Made by a program: the position numbers and the translations under genes. Shown here piece after piece: positions 39,043 through 50,339 of a stretch of 64,000 nucleotides of DNA; the stretch's first letter is position 1, and each line of letters starts with the position of its first letter. Source of the DNA: Ramlibacter ginsenosidimutans (GTDB lineage: Bacteria > Pseudomonadota > Gammaproteobacteria > Burkholderiales > Burkholderiaceae_C); NCBI RefSeq assembly GCF_016654015.1, contig NZ_JAEPWM010000006.1, positions 186,001-250,000 on the forward strand, in the 5' to 3' direction. The notes beneath the pieces were generated by a model. That model had not been told where the DNA came from. It searched no databases and worked only from the letters and a program-made list of their open reading frames with translations.

Positions 39043-39064
39043 AAAACGCCGCCCGCGGGCGGCG
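39043..39064 (-). terminator. rho-independent terminator of the small basic protein gene
   Basis: CGCCGCCCGCGGGCGGCG (39047-39064) is a perfect palindrome followed, on the minus strand, by TTTT (39046-39043). It lies 22 bases after the stop at 39086 and ahead of the next gene's ATG at 39016. Confidence 0.75.
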
Positions 39065-39085
39065 ACTTGCGTGCGGCGGGGTGGA

Positions 39086-39253
39086 TCAGCCGCCCTTGCG
39101 CGGACGCTTGCCCGGGTTCTTCTTGCTGCGCGTGTGGGAGCCGCGCTCCAGGCTGACCTTCTGGCCGTGGCCGGCGGTGTTGGTGAAGCCCTTGCCGGCC
39201 TTCTCCTTGGGAGTGGCCTTGCGGTCTGCTTCGGTGACGATCTTGTTGCCCAT
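39086..39253 (-). CDS. small basic protein, hypothetical
   Basis: A 55-residue protein beginning MGNKIVTEADRKATPKEKAG, rich in Lys, Arg, Gly and Thr and ending in a basic Arg/Lys/Pro/Gly tail. No transmembrane segment, Cys cluster or known domain is visible. The charge suggests nucleic-acid or ribosome binding, but function is unknown. ATG 39253 is used; the frame continues upstream without a plausible start, and a clear terminator follows the stop, which supports a real short gene. Confidence 0.7.
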   Translation of the reverse strand: MGNKIVTEADRKATPKEKAGKGFTNTAGHGQKVSLERGSHTRSKKNPGKRPRKGG

Positions 39254-39296
39254 GGCGGTTCCGTTCGAATGTTCTGGTGGAGGGTTGAACCCGCGA

Positions 39297-40583
39297 TTAT
39301 CCCTCAGGCGGCGGACGCAGTGCCCGGAGCCAGTGCAAGGCCCCCTGCGCAGCCACGCGCCCCGTCGCCATGCAGGCGGTGAGCAGGTAGCCGCCGGTGG
39401 GCGCTTCCCAGTCCAGCATCTCGCCGGCACAGAACACGCCGGGGAGCGCGCGCAGCATCAAGTGCTCGTCCAGTGCGTCGAAGCGCACGCCGCCCGCGGT
39501 GCTGATCGCCTCGTCGAGCGGGCGCGGCCGCGCCAGCGGCAAGGGCAGAGCCTTGATCGCCCGCGCGAGCTGCGCCGCGTCGGCCAGCTGCCCGGGTGTG
39601 AGCAGCTCGTGCAGCAGCGCCATCTTCAGCCCGTGCAGGCCGAGCCGGCTCTTCAGGTGGGTGGACAGGCTGCGCGGGCCGCGCGGATGGCTGCATTCGG
39701 CCAGCACCTGCGCTTCGCTGTGCTGGGGCAGCAGGTCGACGTAGAGCGTCGCCCCGCCGTCACTGGCAATGGCATCGCGCAGGCGCGCACTGAATGCGTA
39801 CACGAGGCTGCCTTCGACGCCGGTGTCGGTCACGACGAACTCGCCGGCCTGCAGGTCCGTGCGCCCTTGCGCGTCGGTGAATGCTGCAACGGTCTTCAGC
39901 GGCTGGCCGGCGAAGCGCTGGCGCAGGTGCTCGCTCCAGCCGCTGCGGCCGGGACCGGTCGGCTGCACGTCGAAGCCGCAGTTCGAGGGCTGCAGCGGCG
40001 CGATGGCGACGCCGCGTTGTTCCAGCCACGGCACCCACGCGCCATCGGAGCCGAGGCGCGACCAGCTGGCGCCGCCCAGGGCGAGCACGGTGGCGTCGGC
40101 GGCGTGGAGCACTTCGCCGCCCGGTGTGTGCAAGCGCAGGGCGCCGTGCGCGTCCCAGCCGGTCCAGCGATGGCGCGCGTGCAGCTTCACGCCGCTTTCG
40201 CGCAGCCGGTGCAGCCACGCGCGCAGCAGCGGCGCCGCCTTCATGTCCTTGGGAAACACGCGGCCCGAGGTGCCGACGAAGGTCCCGATGCCCAGCGCGT
40301 CGGCCCACGCGCGTACGGCGCTGCCGTCGAACGCGGCTATGGCCGCGGCGAGGGCGCCGCGCCGCTCGCCGTAGCGCCCCAGCAGGCGCTCGGTGGATTC
40401 CGAGTGCGTGAGGTTCAGGCCGCCGCGGCCCGCGAGCAGGAACTTGCGCCCTACCGAAGGCATGGCGTCGAACAGGTCGACGGCGACGCCGCCGGCCGCG
40501 AGCACCTCGGCGGCCATGAGCCCGGCGGGGCCACCGCCGATGACGGCGGCGCGGGCCGGCGGCTGTGCCTGGCGGGCGGTCAT
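39297..40583 (-). CDS. HI0933-like FAD flavoprotein, TIGR03862 type
   Basis: A 428-residue flavoprotein. The Rossmann start AAVIGGGPAGLMAAEVLA, the HI0933-type signature GRKFLLAGRGGLNLTHSE, TVLALGGASWSRLGSDG and the terminal GEMLDWEAPTGGYLL agree with the TIGR03862/HI0933 family. Members are widely conserved but their reaction is not established. It is a likely single gene between the small basic protein (44 bases) and the aminotransferase (79 bases carrying a copy of the dispersed repeat). Confidence 0.85.
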   Translation of the reverse strand: MTARQAQPPARAAVIGGGPAGLMAAEVLAAGGVAVDLFDAMPSVGRKFLLAGRGGLNLTHSESTERLLGRYGERRGALAAAIAAFDGSAVRAWADALGIGTFVGTSGRVFPKDMKAAPLLRAWLHRLRESGVKLHARHRWTGWDAHGALRLHTPGGEVLHAADATVLALGGASWSRLGSDGAWVPWLEQRGVAIAPLQPSNCGFDVQPTGPGRSGWSEHLRQRFAGQPLKTVAAFTDAQGRTDLQAGEFVVTDTGVEGSLVYAFSARLRDAIASDGGATLYVDLLPQHSEAQVLAECSHPRGPRSLSTHLKSRLGLHGLKMALLHELLTPGQLADAAQLARAIKALPLPLARPRPLDEAISTAGGVRFDALDEHLMLRALPGVFCAGEMLDWEAPTGGYLLTACMATGRVAAQGALHWLRALRPPPEG

Positions 40584-40601
40584 GTTGCCAGCGCCGCCGG
40601 A

Positions 40602-40636
40602 TCGCTGGGGTTCGCTGCGCTCACCGCCAGCCTACG
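40602..40636. repeat. second copy of the dispersed repeat arm
   Basis: Thirty-five bases (starting TCGCTGGGGTTCGCTGCGC) match 4204-4238 with one difference (CACCGCC versus CACCACC). Here only one arm is present, in the short gap between two minus-strand genes, while the copy at 4137-4238 has both arms. Confidence 0.85.
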
Positions 40637-40662
40637 TGTCGGCCTCGCGAGCCGAATCGCCC

Positions 40663-41865
40663 TCAGGCCACCACCTTGGCGATGCTCTCCGTCACGTAGT
40701 CGATGTTCTTCGTGTTGAGCGCGGCGACGCAGATGCGGCCGCTCTCGATGCCGTAGACGCCGAACTCGTTGCGCAGGCGGACCATCTGGTCCTTCGTCAG
40801 CCCGGAGTAGCTGAACATGCCGACCTGCTGCGTGATGAAGCTGAAGTCACGCTGCACGCCCTTGGCCTTGAGCTTCTCCACCAGGGCAGTGCGCATCTCC
40901 TTGATGCGCGTGCGCATGCCGGCGAGCTCGCGCTCCCACAGCGCACGCAGTTCCGGCGTGTTGAGGATGGTCGCGGCGATCTGGCCGCCGTGCGTGGGCG
41001 GGTTGCTGTAGTTCGTGCGGATCACGATCTTCAGCTGCGAGAGCACGCGCGCGGCTTCGTCCTTGTCCGCGCACAGCACGGACAGGGCGCCGACGCGCTC
41101 ACCGTAGAGGCTCAGGCTCTTGGAGAAGGAGGTGGAGACGAAGAAGTCCTCGCCGGAAGCCACGAATTTCTGCACCGCCAGCCCGTCTTCGGCGATGCCT
41201 TGGCCGAAGCCCTGGTACGCCATGTCCAGGAACGCCACCAGCTTGCGCGCCTTCACCGCCGCGACCACCTGGTCCCACTGGGCGGCCGTGAGGTCGTAGC
41301 CGGTCGGGTTGTGGCAGCAGGCATGCAGCACGATCACCGTGCCGGCGGGTGCGGTGTTGAGCGCCGTCAGCATGCCGTCGAAGTTGATGCCCTTCTTCGC
41401 CGCGTCGTAGTAGGGGTAGGTCTCCACGGTGAAGCCGGCCTGCGTGAAGAGGGCGCGGTGGTTTTCCCAGCTCGGGTCGCTGATCAGCACCTTGGCGGAA
41501 GGATTCAGCTTCCTGAGGAAGTCGGCGCCGACGCGCAGGCCGCCCGTGCCGCCCAGGGCTTGCACGGTGGCGACGCGGCCGCTCTTGACCGGCTCGGAAT
41601 CGGCCCCAAATACGAGCGACTTGACCGCCGCGTCGTATGCCGCGATGCCGTCGATGGGCAGGTAGCCGCGGGCGGCGTGGGCCGCCATCATCTTCTCTTC
41701 CGCCTTCTGCACGCACTCGAGCAGCGGCAGCTTGCCGTTGTCGTCGTAGTAGACGCCGACCCCGAGGTTCACCTTCTTCGGGTTGGTGTCGGCGACGTAT
41801 TGCTCGGTCAGGCCCAGGATCGGGTCGCGGGGCGCCATTTCGACGGCGTGGAAGAGGGACGACAT
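40663..41865 (-). CDS. tyrB: aromatic amino acid aminotransferase
   Basis: A 400-residue class I PLP aminotransferase that interconverts tyrosine or phenylalanine with the 2-oxoacids, using 2-oxoglutarate. It starts MSSLFHAVEMAPRDPILGLT, typical of the AspC/TyrB group. The PLP lysine lies in STSFSKSLSLYGERVG, and HACCHNPTGYDLT is the cofactor loop. Start is ATG 41865; in-frame codons upstream extend into the divergent region and do not fit the family. Separation of TyrB from AspC by sequence alone is uncertain, so aspartate transamination is possible. Divergent from uvrB by 93 bases. Confidence 0.88.
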   Translation of the reverse strand: MSSLFHAVEMAPRDPILGLTEQYVADTNPKKVNLGVGVYYDDNGKLPLLECVQKAEEKMMAAHAARGYLPIDGIAAYDAAVKSLVFGADSEPVKSGRVATVQALGGTGGLRVGADFLRKLNPSAKVLISDPSWENHRALFTQAGFTVETYPYYDAAKKGINFDGMLTALNTAPAGTVIVLHACCHNPTGYDLTAAQWDQVVAAVKARKLVAFLDMAYQGFGQGIAEDGLAVQKFVASGEDFFVSTSFSKSLSLYGERVGALSVLCADKDEAARVLSQLKIVIRTNYSNPPTHGGQIAATILNTPELRALWERELAGMRTRIKEMRTALVEKLKAKGVQRDFSFITQQVGMFSYSGLTKDQMVRLRNEFGVYGIESGRICVAALNTKNIDYVTESIAKVVA

Positions 41866-41958
41866 GGGGTTCCTTGGATGCAGTGGCAAGAACGCCCGGC
41901 CTGTTGTACGCTGGCCGGCTGCCCGCAATTTTAGTCTGTCGTATCAGGGACATCCCGA

Positions 41959-44070
41959 ATGAGCGCAATACCCGAGGCCGCACAGGCCCAGCAGGACCAG
42001 CCCAAGGGCGAGTTCGTCACCTTCCCCGACTCGCCCTTCGAGCTGTTCATGCCTTACCCGCCGGCGGGTGACCAGCCGCAGGCCATCGAGAAGCTGGTCG
42101 AGGGCGTCAACGACGGCGAGGTGTTCCAGACCCTGCTGGGCGTGACCGGCTCGGGCAAGACCTTCACCATGGCCAACGTGATCGCGCGGCTGGGGCGTCC
42201 TGCGATCGTGTTCGCGCCCAACAAGACGCTGGCCGCGCAGCTGTACTCCGAGTTCCGCGAGTTCTTCCCGAAGAACGCCGTGGAGTACTTCGTGAGCTAT
42301 TACGACTACTACCAGCCGGAAGCGTACGTTCCCCAGCGCGACCTGTTCATCGAGAAGGATTCCTCGATCAACGAGCACATCGAGCAGATGCGGCTGTCGG
42401 CGACCAAGAGCGTGCTGGAGCGGCGCGACACCGTGATCGTCGCGACGGTGTCCGCGATCTACGGCATCGGCGCACCCGAGGACTACACGCAGATGCGCTT
42501 CATCATGCGTGTGGGCGACAAGATCGGGCAGCGCGACATCATCGGCCAGCTCATTCGCATGCAGTACAACCGCAACGAGCAGGACTTCGCCCGCGGGACC
42601 TTCCGCGTGCGGGGCGACACGATCGACATCTTCCCGGCCGAACACAGCGAGCTGGCGATCCGCATCGAGCTGTTCGACGACGAGATCGAGACGCTGCAGC
42701 TGTTCGACCCGCTGACCGGGCGCATCCGCCAGAAGGTGCCGCGCTTCACGGTCTATCCGTCCAGCCACTACGTCACTCCGCGCGAGAAGGTCGTGTCGGC
42801 GGTGGAGTCCATCAAGCTGGAGCTGAAAGAGCGGCTGGACTTCTTCGTGTCCCAGGGCAAGCTGGTGGAGGCGCAACGGCTGGAGCAGCGCACGCGCTTC
42901 GACCTGGAGATGCTCAGCGAGCTCGGCCACTGCAAGGGCATCGAGAACTACACGCGCCATCTCTCGGGGGCGCCGCCGGGAGCGCCGCCGTCCACGCTGA
43001 CGGACTACCTGCCCAAGGACTCGCTGATGTTCCTGGACGAGAGCCACCAGATGATCGGGCAGCTCAATGGCATGTACGCAGGCGACCGGGCCCGCAAGGA
43101 AACGCTGGTGGAATACGGCTTCCGGCTGCCTTCGGCAATGGACAACCGGCCGCTCAAGTTCGAGGAGTTCGAGGCGCGCATGCGTCAGGTGATCTTCGTC
43201 TCGGCGACCCCCGCCGACTACGAGAAGACGCACGCGGGGCAGGTCGTGGAGCAGCTGGTGCGTCCCACCGGCCTGATCGACCCGGTCGTCGAGGTGCGCC
43301 CCGCCGCGCACCAGGTAGACGACGTGCTGCAGGAGATCCGCATCCGCGTGGAGCAGAACGAGCGCGTGCTCATCACGACGCTGACCAAGCGGATGGCGGA
43401 GCAGCTGACCGACTACCTCAGCGACAACGGGGTGAAGGTGCGGTACCTGCACAGCGACATCGAAACGGTCGAGCGCGTGGAAATCCTCCGCGACCTGCGC
43501 CTCGGCCAGTTCGACGTGCTGGTGGGCATCAACCTGCTGCGCGAAGGCCTGGACATTCCCGAGGTGTCGCTGGTGGCCATCCTCGACGCCGACAAGGAAG
43601 GCTTCCTGCGGGCCGAGCGCTCGCTGATCCAGACGATCGGGCGGGCGGCGCGCAACCTCAACGGCAAGGCCATCCTGTACGCCGACAACATGACCGACTC
43701 GATGAAGCGCGCCATCGGCGAGACCGAACGGCGGCGTGCCAAGCAGATCGCGCACAACGAGGCGCACGGCATCACCCCGCGCAGCATCCAGAAGCAGATC
43801 CGCGACCTCATCGACGGGGTCTACAGCGAGAAGGCGAGCAAGGAGCAGGAGAAGCAGGAGCTGCAGCGCGCGATGGTGGAGGACATGTCCGAGAAGGACG
43901 TCTCCAAGCGCATCAAGCAGCTCGAAAAGCAGATGCTCGAACACGCACGCAACCTCGAATTCGAGAAGGCGGCGCGCGTGCGCGACCAGCTGGCGCTGCT
44001 CAAGGAGCAGGCCTTCGGTGCTTCCGTGCACGACAACGTCGTTCCCATCGAAGCCGCCAAGAAGAAATGA
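41959..44070 (+). CDS. uvrB: excinuclease ABC subunit B
   Basis: A 703-residue DNA-repair helicase-like protein that receives lesions from UvrA and recruits UvrC. Walker A is GVTGSGKT, the beta-hairpin region is [15 protein letters not shown], and motif VI is [11 protein letters not shown]-terminal UvrC-binding UVR motif fits [23 protein letters not shown] 41959 starts the protein with a 20-residue extension before the conserved PYPPAGDQP. The stop overlaps the phosphatase gene (ATGA). No convincing LexA box was seen upstream. Confidence 0.97.
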   Translation: MSAIPEAAQAQQDQPKGEFVTFPDSPFELFMPYPPAGDQPQAIEKLVEGVNDGEVFQTLLGVTGSGKTFTMANVIARLGRPAIVFAPNKTLAAQLYSEFREFFPKNAVEYFVSYYDYYQPEAYVPQRDLFIEKDSSINEHIEQMRLSATKSVLERRDTVIVATVSAIYGIGAPEDYTQMRFIMRVGDKIGQRDIIGQLIRMQYNRNEQDFARGTFRVRGDTIDIFPAEHSELAIRIELFDDEIETLQLFDPLTGRIRQKVPRFTVYPSSHYVTPREKVVSAVESIKLELKERLDFFVSQGKLVEAQRLEQRTRFDLEMLSELGHCKGIENYTRHLSGAPPGAPPSTLTDYLPKDSLMFLDESHQMIGQLNGMYAGDRARKETLVEYGFRLPSAMDNRPLKFEEFEARMRQVIFVSATPADYEKTHAGQVVEQLVRPTGLIDPVVEVRPAAHQVDDVLQEIRIRVEQNERVLITTLTKRMAEQLTDYLSDNGVKVRYLHSDIETVERVEILRDLRLGQFDVLVGINLLREGLDIPEVSLVAILDADKEGFLRAERSLIQTIGRAARNLNGKAILYADNMTDSMKRAIGETERRRAKQIAHNEAHGITPRSIQKQIRDLIDGVYSEKASKEQEKQELQRAMVEDMSEKDVSKRIKQLEKQMLEHARNLEFEKAARVRDQLALLKEQAFGASVHDNVVPIEAAKKK

Positions 44071-44549
44071 AGCAGCGCTTTTCCGTGTTGATGGTCTGCA
44101 CGGGCAACATCTGCCGCAGCCCGACGGCCGAGGTCGTGCTGCGCCACAAGCTCGAGCACGCCGGCCTCGCGGAGCGCGTGCACGTCGCTTCGGCCGGCAC
44201 GACCGATTACCACGTCGGGGCGCCGGCGGACGACCGCAGCGCAAGGCACGCGCATCTGCGCGGCTATGATTTGTCCCGCCATCGCGCGCGCCAGGTCCAC
44301 GCCGCGGACTTCGAGCGCTTCGACCTGCTGCTGGCGATGGACCGCGGGCACCTCGAGGAACTGCAGGACGCCTGCCCGCCACAGCACCGGCACAAGCTCA
44401 GGCGGCTGATGGAGTTCGCTCCGGCAGGGCTTGCGGACGAAGTCGCCGACCCCTACTACGGTGGGATGAAGGGCTTCGAGACAGTGCTCGACCATGTCGA
44501 GGCCGCGTGCGATGGGCTGGTGCGGCACATCCGGTCCGACCGCGCCTGA
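44067..44549 (+). CDS. low-molecular-weight protein tyrosine phosphatase
   Basis: A 160-residue phosphatase with the CX5R active site at [13 protein letters not shown] (Cys11, Arg17) and the general-acid Asp in VADPYYGG. Length fits the family (about 150-160). Bacterial members act on tyrosine kinases of exopolysaccharide synthesis or on arsenate; none of those genes is nearby, so the substrate is unknown. The four-base overlap with uvrB implies coupled translation. A hairpin ending in CGGGTTTTCTG follows, before the iscR promoter. Confidence 0.92.
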   Translation: MKQRFSVLMVCTGNICRSPTAEVVLRHKLEHAGLAERVHVASAGTTDYHVGAPADDRSARHAHLRGYDLSRHRARQVHAADFERFDLLLAMDRGHLEELQDACPPQHRHKLRRLMEFAPAGLADEVADPYYGGMKGFETVLDHVEAACDGLVRHIRSDRA

Positions 44550-44565
44550 ACGGCCTGCTGCACTG

Positions 44566-44606
44566 CAGAAAAACCCGAGTACCCGAGCTCCACGCCGGGT
44601 TTTCTG
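44566..44606 (+). terminator. terminator between the phosphatase gene and iscR
   Basis: CAGAAAAACCCG (44566-44577) pairs with CGGGTTTTCTG (44596-44606), with one bulged A. The T-rich arm lies at the 3' side, immediately before the iscR promoter. Confidence 0.6.
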
Positions 44607-44608
44607 GT

Positions 44609-44633
44609 ATACTTGACTGAAATAGTCAGGAAA
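44609..44633 (+). promoter_or_regulatory. IscR type 1 binding site and iscR promoter
   Basis: ATACTTGACTGAAATAGTCA followed by GGAAA matches the type 1 IscR consensus (ATASYYGACT, four-base AT-rich centre, YAGTCRRS). It overlaps TATACT (44608-44613), which with the preceding TGG reads as an extended -10. [2Fe-2S]-IscR bound here would repress the operon. Confidence 0.8.
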
Positions 44634-44778
44634 CCCAAGAAGAGAGTCAGAACACCGCCGGGCGACGCTTGCCTGGCCGGAAGAGGGCCGGCACGAAGCC
44701 GGAACATGGGTGGAGACGGCCTGGCGCGGCGGGTGCCGCGGCAGGCAAGGCAAGCAAGCGAGCAACAAGGAGCTAGCG

Positions 44779-45315
44779 ATGCGTCTCACGACCAAAGGCC
44801 GCTTTGCGGTCACTGCAATGATCGATCTGGCACTGCGCCAGAACAATGGTCCCGTCACGCTGGCGGCGATCAGCCAGCGCCAGCACATTTCGCTGTCGTA
44901 CCTGGAGCAGCTGTTCGGCAAGCTGCGCCGCCATGAACTCGTCGAATCCACCCGCGGGCCGGGTGGCGGCTACACGCTGGGCCGCAAGGCCGGTGAGATC
45001 ACGGTCGCGGACATCATCGTCTCGGTGGACGAGCCGATCGACGCCACCCAGTGTGGCGGCAAGGAAAACTGCCAGGGCGAGGGCGGCCAGTGCATGACCC
45101 ACGAGCTGTGGTCGGCGCTGAACCAGCGCATGGTGGAGTTCCTCGATTCCGTCACGCTGCAGAAGCTCGTCGACGACCAGCTCGCCAAGGGCGTGCAGAT
45201 CGAAGACAAGCCCACGCCCAAGCGCGCGATCTCGAGTGCGCCCGTCGTGAAGCCCATCCGCGTGAACGCGCCGAACTCGGTCTTCGCCCTGGGCAACACG
45301 CTCGCGAAGCAATAA
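44779..45315 (+). CDS. iscR: iron-sulfur cluster regulator IscR
   Basis: A 178-residue Rrf2-family regulator that represses the isc operon when loaded with [2Fe-2S]. The N-terminal winged helix ([19 protein letters not shown]) and the cluster Cys residues (Cys92, Cys98, Cys105, with His108 in MTHEL) are present. AAGGAG precedes ATG 44779. A leader of about 145 bases separates the IscR site from the start and contains GCCGGC-type hairpins. First gene of the iscRSUA-hscBA-fdx order. The tail (about 145-178) is longer than in enterobacterial IscR. Confidence 0.95.
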   Translation: MRLTTKGRFAVTAMIDLALRQNNGPVTLAAISQRQHISLSYLEQLFGKLRRHELVESTRGPGGGYTLGRKAGEITVADIIVSVDEPIDATQCGGKENCQGEGGQCMTHELWSALNQRMVEFLDSVTLQKLVDDQLAKGVQIEDKPTPKRAISSAPVVKPIRVNAPNSVFALGNTLAKQ

Positions 45316-45343
45316 ACCAACCAGCCAGCAGAAGACGCCAGCA

Positions 45344-46564
45344 ATGGACATGACGCCCCATTTCCCGATCTACATGGACTACGGCGCGACGACGCCGGTC
45401 GACCCGCGCGTGGTCGACGCCATGATCCCGTGGTTGCGCGAGCACTTCGGCAACCCGGCCTCGCGCAGCCACGCGTGGGGCTGGGAAGCGGAAGAGGCCG
45501 TGGAGAAGGCGCGCCAGCAGGTCGCCGACCTGGTCGGCGCCGACCCGCGCGAGATCGTCTGGACCTCCGGTGCCACCGAGTCCGACAACCTCGCCCTCAA
45601 GGGAGCGGCGCACTTCTACCAGAGCAAGGGCAAGCACCTGATCACGGTGAAGACCGAGCACAAGGCCGTGCTGGACACCATGCGCGAGCTCGAGCGGCAG
45701 GGCTTCGAGGTGACCTACCTCGACGTGCAGGAAGACGGGATGCTCGACCTGGAGAAGTTCAAGGCGGCGATCCGGCCGGACACGATCCTGGCGTCGGTCA
45801 TGTTCGTGAACAACGAGATCGGCGTGATCCAGGACATCCCCGCGCTTGGAGCGATCTGCCGCGAAAAGGGCGTGATCTTCCACGTCGACGCCGCGCAAGC
45901 GACCGGCAAGGTGGACATCGACCTGAAGAAGCTGCCCGTCGACCTGATGAGCCTGGCATCGCACAAGACCTACGGTCCCAAGGGCATCGGCGCCCTGTAC
46001 GTCCGCCGCAAACCCCGCATCCGCCTGGAAGCGCAGATGCACGGCGGCGGCCACGAGCGCGGCATGCGCTCGGGTACCTTGCCGACGCACCAGATCGTCG
46101 GCATGGGCGAGGCGTTCCGCATCGCCAGGGAAGAAATGGCCAAGGACAACGAGCATGCGCGCAAGCTGCAGCAGAGGCTGCTCGACGGCCTCAAGGACGT
46201 GGAGCAGGTGTTCATCAACGGCAACCTGGAACACCGGGTGCCGCAGAACCTGAACATCAGCTTCAACTTCGTCGAAGGCGAGTCGCTGATCATGGGTATC
46301 AAGGGCCTGGCCGTGTCGTCGGGCTCGGCCTGCACCTCGGCGTCGCTGGAACCCAGCTATGTGCTGCGCGCCCTGGGCCGCAGCGACGAGCTGGCGCACA
46401 GCAGCCTGCGCATGACCATCGGCCGCTTCACGACCGAAGAAGAAATCGATTACGCCGTGGCCACGATCAAGCAGAACGTGGCGAAGCTGCGCGAGCTGAG
46501 CCCGCTGTGGGAGATGTACCAGGACGGCATCGACATCAGCACCATCCAGTGGACGGCTCATTAA
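45344..46564 (+). CDS. iscS: cysteine desulfurase IscS
   Basis: A 406-residue PLP enzyme that takes sulfur from L-cysteine and hands it to IscU. The PLP lysine is in [14 protein letters not shown], and the persulfide Cys is in [17 protein letters not shown]. The N-terminus reads [23 protein letters not shown] 45350 is an alternative start two residues in. The C-terminal segment ends in IQWTAH, as in other proteobacterial IscS. It lies 28 bases after iscR and 28 before iscU. Confidence 0.97.
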   Translation: MDMTPHFPIYMDYGATTPVDPRVVDAMIPWLREHFGNPASRSHAWGWEAEEAVEKARQQVADLVGADPREIVWTSGATESDNLALKGAAHFYQSKGKHLITVKTEHKAVLDTMRELERQGFEVTYLDVQEDGMLDLEKFKAAIRPDTILASVMFVNNEIGVIQDIPALGAICREKGVIFHVDAAQATGKVDIDLKKLPVDLMSLASHKTYGPKGIGALYVRRKPRIRLEAQMHGGGHERGMRSGTLPTHQIVGMGEAFRIAREEMAKDNEHARKLQQRLLDGLKDVEQVFINGNLEHRVPQNLNISFNFVEGESLIMGIKGLAVSSGSACTSASLEPSYVLRALGRSDELAHSSLRMTIGRFTTEEEIDYAVATIKQNVAKLRELSPLWEMYQDGIDISTIQWTAH

Positions 46565-46592
46565 GGAACGAGAGAAAGATCAGGAGTACGAA

Positions 46593-46979
46593 ATGGCCTA
46601 TTCCCAGAAAGTCGTCGAACACTACGAGAACCCGCGCAACGTCGGATCCTTCGAAAAGGGAGACGAGAGCGTCGGCACCGGCATGGTGGGCGCGCCCGCC
46701 TGCGGCGACGTGATGAAGCTGCAGATCAAGGTGAACCCGTCCACGGGCGTCATCGAGGACGCGCGCTTCAAGACCTACGGCTGCGGCTCGGCCATCGCCT
46801 CCAGCTCGCTCGTCACCGAGTGGGTGAAGGGCAAGACGCTGGACGAGGCGGCTTCGATCAAGAACGCGCAGATCGCGGAAGAACTCGCGCTGCCGCCGGT
46901 GAAGATCCACTGCTCCATCCTGGCCGAGGACGCCATCAAGGCGGCCGTGGCCGACTACAAGAAGAAGCACACGAACTGA
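46593..46979 (+). CDS. iscU: iron-sulfur cluster scaffold IscU
   Basis: A 128-residue scaffold on which [2Fe-2S] clusters are assembled. Cluster ligands are Cys37 (APACGDVM), Cys64 (TYGCGSAIA) and Cys107 (KIHCSIL). The HscA recognition motif LPPVK is intact. CAGGAG lies 7 bases before the ATG. It is nearly the same size as E. coli IscU, with one inserted residue in the loop before Cys64. Third gene of the isc operon. Confidence 0.98.
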   Translation: MAYSQKVVEHYENPRNVGSFEKGDESVGTGMVGAPACGDVMKLQIKVNPSTGVIEDARFKTYGCGSAIASSSLVTEWVKGKTLDEAASIKNAQIAEELALPPVKIHCSILAEDAIKAAVADYKKKHTN

Positions 46980-46984
46980 AGGCG

Positions 46985-47308
46985 ATGGCAGTGACTTTGA
47001 CCGAAGCCGCGGCGCGGCACGTCACCCGGTATCTCGCGAAGCGCGGGAAGGGCGTGGGGGTGCGCGTCGGCGTGAAAACCACCGGCTGCTCGGGGCTCGC
47101 GTACAAGCTCGAGTACGTGGACGAGGTCGCGCCCGAGGACATCGTGTTCGAGGACCATGGAGTGAAGCTGCTCGTCGATCCGAAGAGCCTGGCCTACATC
47201 GAAGGCACGCAGCTGGATTTCGTGCGCGAAGGCCTCAACGAGGGCTTCAAGTTCAACAACCCGAACGAGCGCGACCGCTGCGGCTGCGGAGAATCGTTCA
47301 GGGTTTGA
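46985..47308 (+). CDS. iscA: iron-sulfur cluster carrier IscA
   Basis: A 107-residue A-type carrier that delivers clusters or iron to apo-proteins. The three conserved Cys are Cys35 (TTGCSGLAY) and Cys99 and Cys101 (DRCGCGESF). ATG 46985 lies 5 bases after the iscU stop. The length and the terminal CGCGESF are those of IscA rather than ErpA, and position between iscU and hscB settles the assignment. Confidence 0.97.
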   Translation: MAVTLTEAAARHVTRYLAKRGKGVGVRVGVKTTGCSGLAYKLEYVDEVAPEDIVFEDHGVKLLVDPKSLAYIEGTQLDFVREGLNEGFKFNNPNERDRCGCGESFRV

Positions 47309-47310
47309 CG

Positions 47311-47829
47311 GTGAACCTGAGCGCCACCGACTTCGCCCTGTTCGGACTGCCGCAGCGCTTCGCCCAGGAGCGCTCCGAGGTCGATGCCCGCTGGAAGGAG
47401 CTCCAGCGCAACGCGCATCCCGATCGTTTCGCCGGCCAGGGTGCCGCGGCCGAGCGGGCGGCGCTGCAATGGTCCGTGCGCATCAACGAGGCCTACCGGC
47501 GCCTGAAGGACCCGCTCAAGCGGGCGGCCTATCTCTGCCAGCTGCTTGGCGCTCCCATCGACGCCGAGAACAACACGGCGATGCCCACCGAGTTCCTGGT
47601 GGAGCAGATGGAATGGCGCGAGGCACTGGACGAGGCGGAAGGTGAGGACGCCTTGAGCGAGCTCTCCGATCGCGTGATGAAGCGCCGCCGCGACATGCTT
47701 GCGCACATCCAGCAACTGCTGGACCTCGAAGGCGACGCGCCGGCCGCGGCCCAGCAGGTGAGAGCCCTCATGTTCATCGAGCGCTTTGCCGAGGACATCG
47801 AGGCGCGCCTCGCACAACTGGGACAATAG
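47311..47829 (+). CDS. hscB: co-chaperone HscB
   Basis: A 172-residue J-type co-chaperone that brings IscU to HscA. The J domain carries HPD in NAHPDRFAG, with helices typical of HscB ([20 protein letters not shown]). The C-terminal three-helix part (about 85-172) binds IscU. GTG at 47311 is taken as start, 2 bases past the iscA stop; a TTG at 47305 overlapping that stop is the alternative. Ribosome site is weak, suggesting translational coupling with iscA. Confidence 0.93.
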   Translation: MNLSATDFALFGLPQRFAQERSEVDARWKELQRNAHPDRFAGQGAAAERAALQWSVRINEAYRRLKDPLKRAAYLCQLLGAPIDAENNTAMPTEFLVEQMEWREALDEAEGEDALSELSDRVMKRRRDMLAHIQQLLDLEGDAPAAAQQVRALMFIERFAEDIEARLAQLGQ

Positions 47830-47839
47830 AGGGCTCACC

Positions 47840-49699
<1,860 letters not shown>

Positions 49700-49781
49700 C
49701 CCACCCCCGAAGCGCCTGCGGCGCCTCCCCCTCAAGGGGGCGCCACCAGCGGCCCGGCAAAGCCGGTTCCGCGGTGGCACT
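49700..49781. repeat. palindromic intergenic repeat between hscA and fdx
   Basis: Three stems follow one another: GCGCC/GGCGC (from 49712), CCCCC-TCAA-GGGGG (49727-49740) and CCGGC-AAA-GCCGG (49754-49766). The string CCCCCGAAGCGCC, then CCTCAAGGGGGCGCCACCAG, resembles a repeat abundant in Comamonadaceae genomes. It holds no reading frame and interrupts the otherwise compact isc operon. Confidence 0.75.
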
Positions 49782-49789
49782 GGAATGAA

Positions 49790-50128
49790 ATGCCCACGAT
49801 AAAGATCCTTCCCCATCCAGAGTACGCGCCCAACGGCGCGGAGGTGAAGGCGCCCGCGGGCACCTCCATCTGCGAGGCGCTGCTGGACAACGGCATCGCG
49901 ATCGAGCATGCCTGCGACATGAGCTGCGCCTGCACGACCTGCCACGTGATCGTGCGCGAGGGCTTCGACTCCCTCAACGAGATGGACGAGAACGAGGAAG
50001 ACCTGCTGGACCGAGCGTGGGGGCTGCAACCCAACTCGCGGCTGTCCTGCCAGGCGATCCTGGACCAGAAGGACCTGGTGGTGGAGATTCCCAAGTACTC
50101 CATCAACCACGCCAAGGAAAACCACTGA
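49790..50128 (+). CDS. fdx: ISC-type [2Fe-2S] ferredoxin
   Basis: A 112-residue adrenodoxin-like ferredoxin that supplies electrons for cluster assembly. The four cluster Cys are in HACDMSCACTTCHV (three of them) and LSCQAI (fourth); the extra Cys in the first motif is usual for ISC Fdx. The acidic segment DEDNE-like (EMDENEEDLLDRAWGL) fits IscS docking. ATG 49790 follows the repeat. A strong terminator hairpin lies 36 bases downstream, so the operon ends here; no iscX gene follows. Confidence 0.96.
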   Translation: MPTIKILPHPEYAPNGAEVKAPAGTSICEALLDNGIAIEHACDMSCACTTCHVIVREGFDSLNEMDENEEDLLDRAWGLQPNSRLSCQAILDQKDLVVEIPKYSINHAKENH

Positions 50129-50164
50129 GGCGTGGCGCCCGGGCGGCGCGGAGTTCGTGCAATG

Positions 50165-50191
50165 AAGCGGCCGGGGGCCGCTTTCTCGTCT
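50165..50191 (+). terminator. rho-independent terminator of the isc operon
   Basis: AAGCGGCC-GGG-GGCCGCTT (50165-50183) is a perfect 8-base stem followed by TCTCGTCT. It sits 36 bases after the fdx stop. The remaining bases up to 50339 show no further clear element. Confidence 0.7.
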
Positions 50192-50339
50192 GGATCGCCG
50201 CTGGCCGTGGAGCACGCTGGCTCGCGGTCCTGTACTGCGCCCTTTCGTTCGCGCGCCGAGCCGTCGTTTCGCGCCGCACCGCGTGCGCTTCGTCGCACCG
50301 CTTCCTTGCTCGTGGCGGCTTCGTGCAAGATGCGCGGCC

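Noticed and set aside
41866-41958. LexA/SOS box upstream of uvrB
   Set aside because: CTGT occurs, but no CTGT-N8-ACAG pairing was found.
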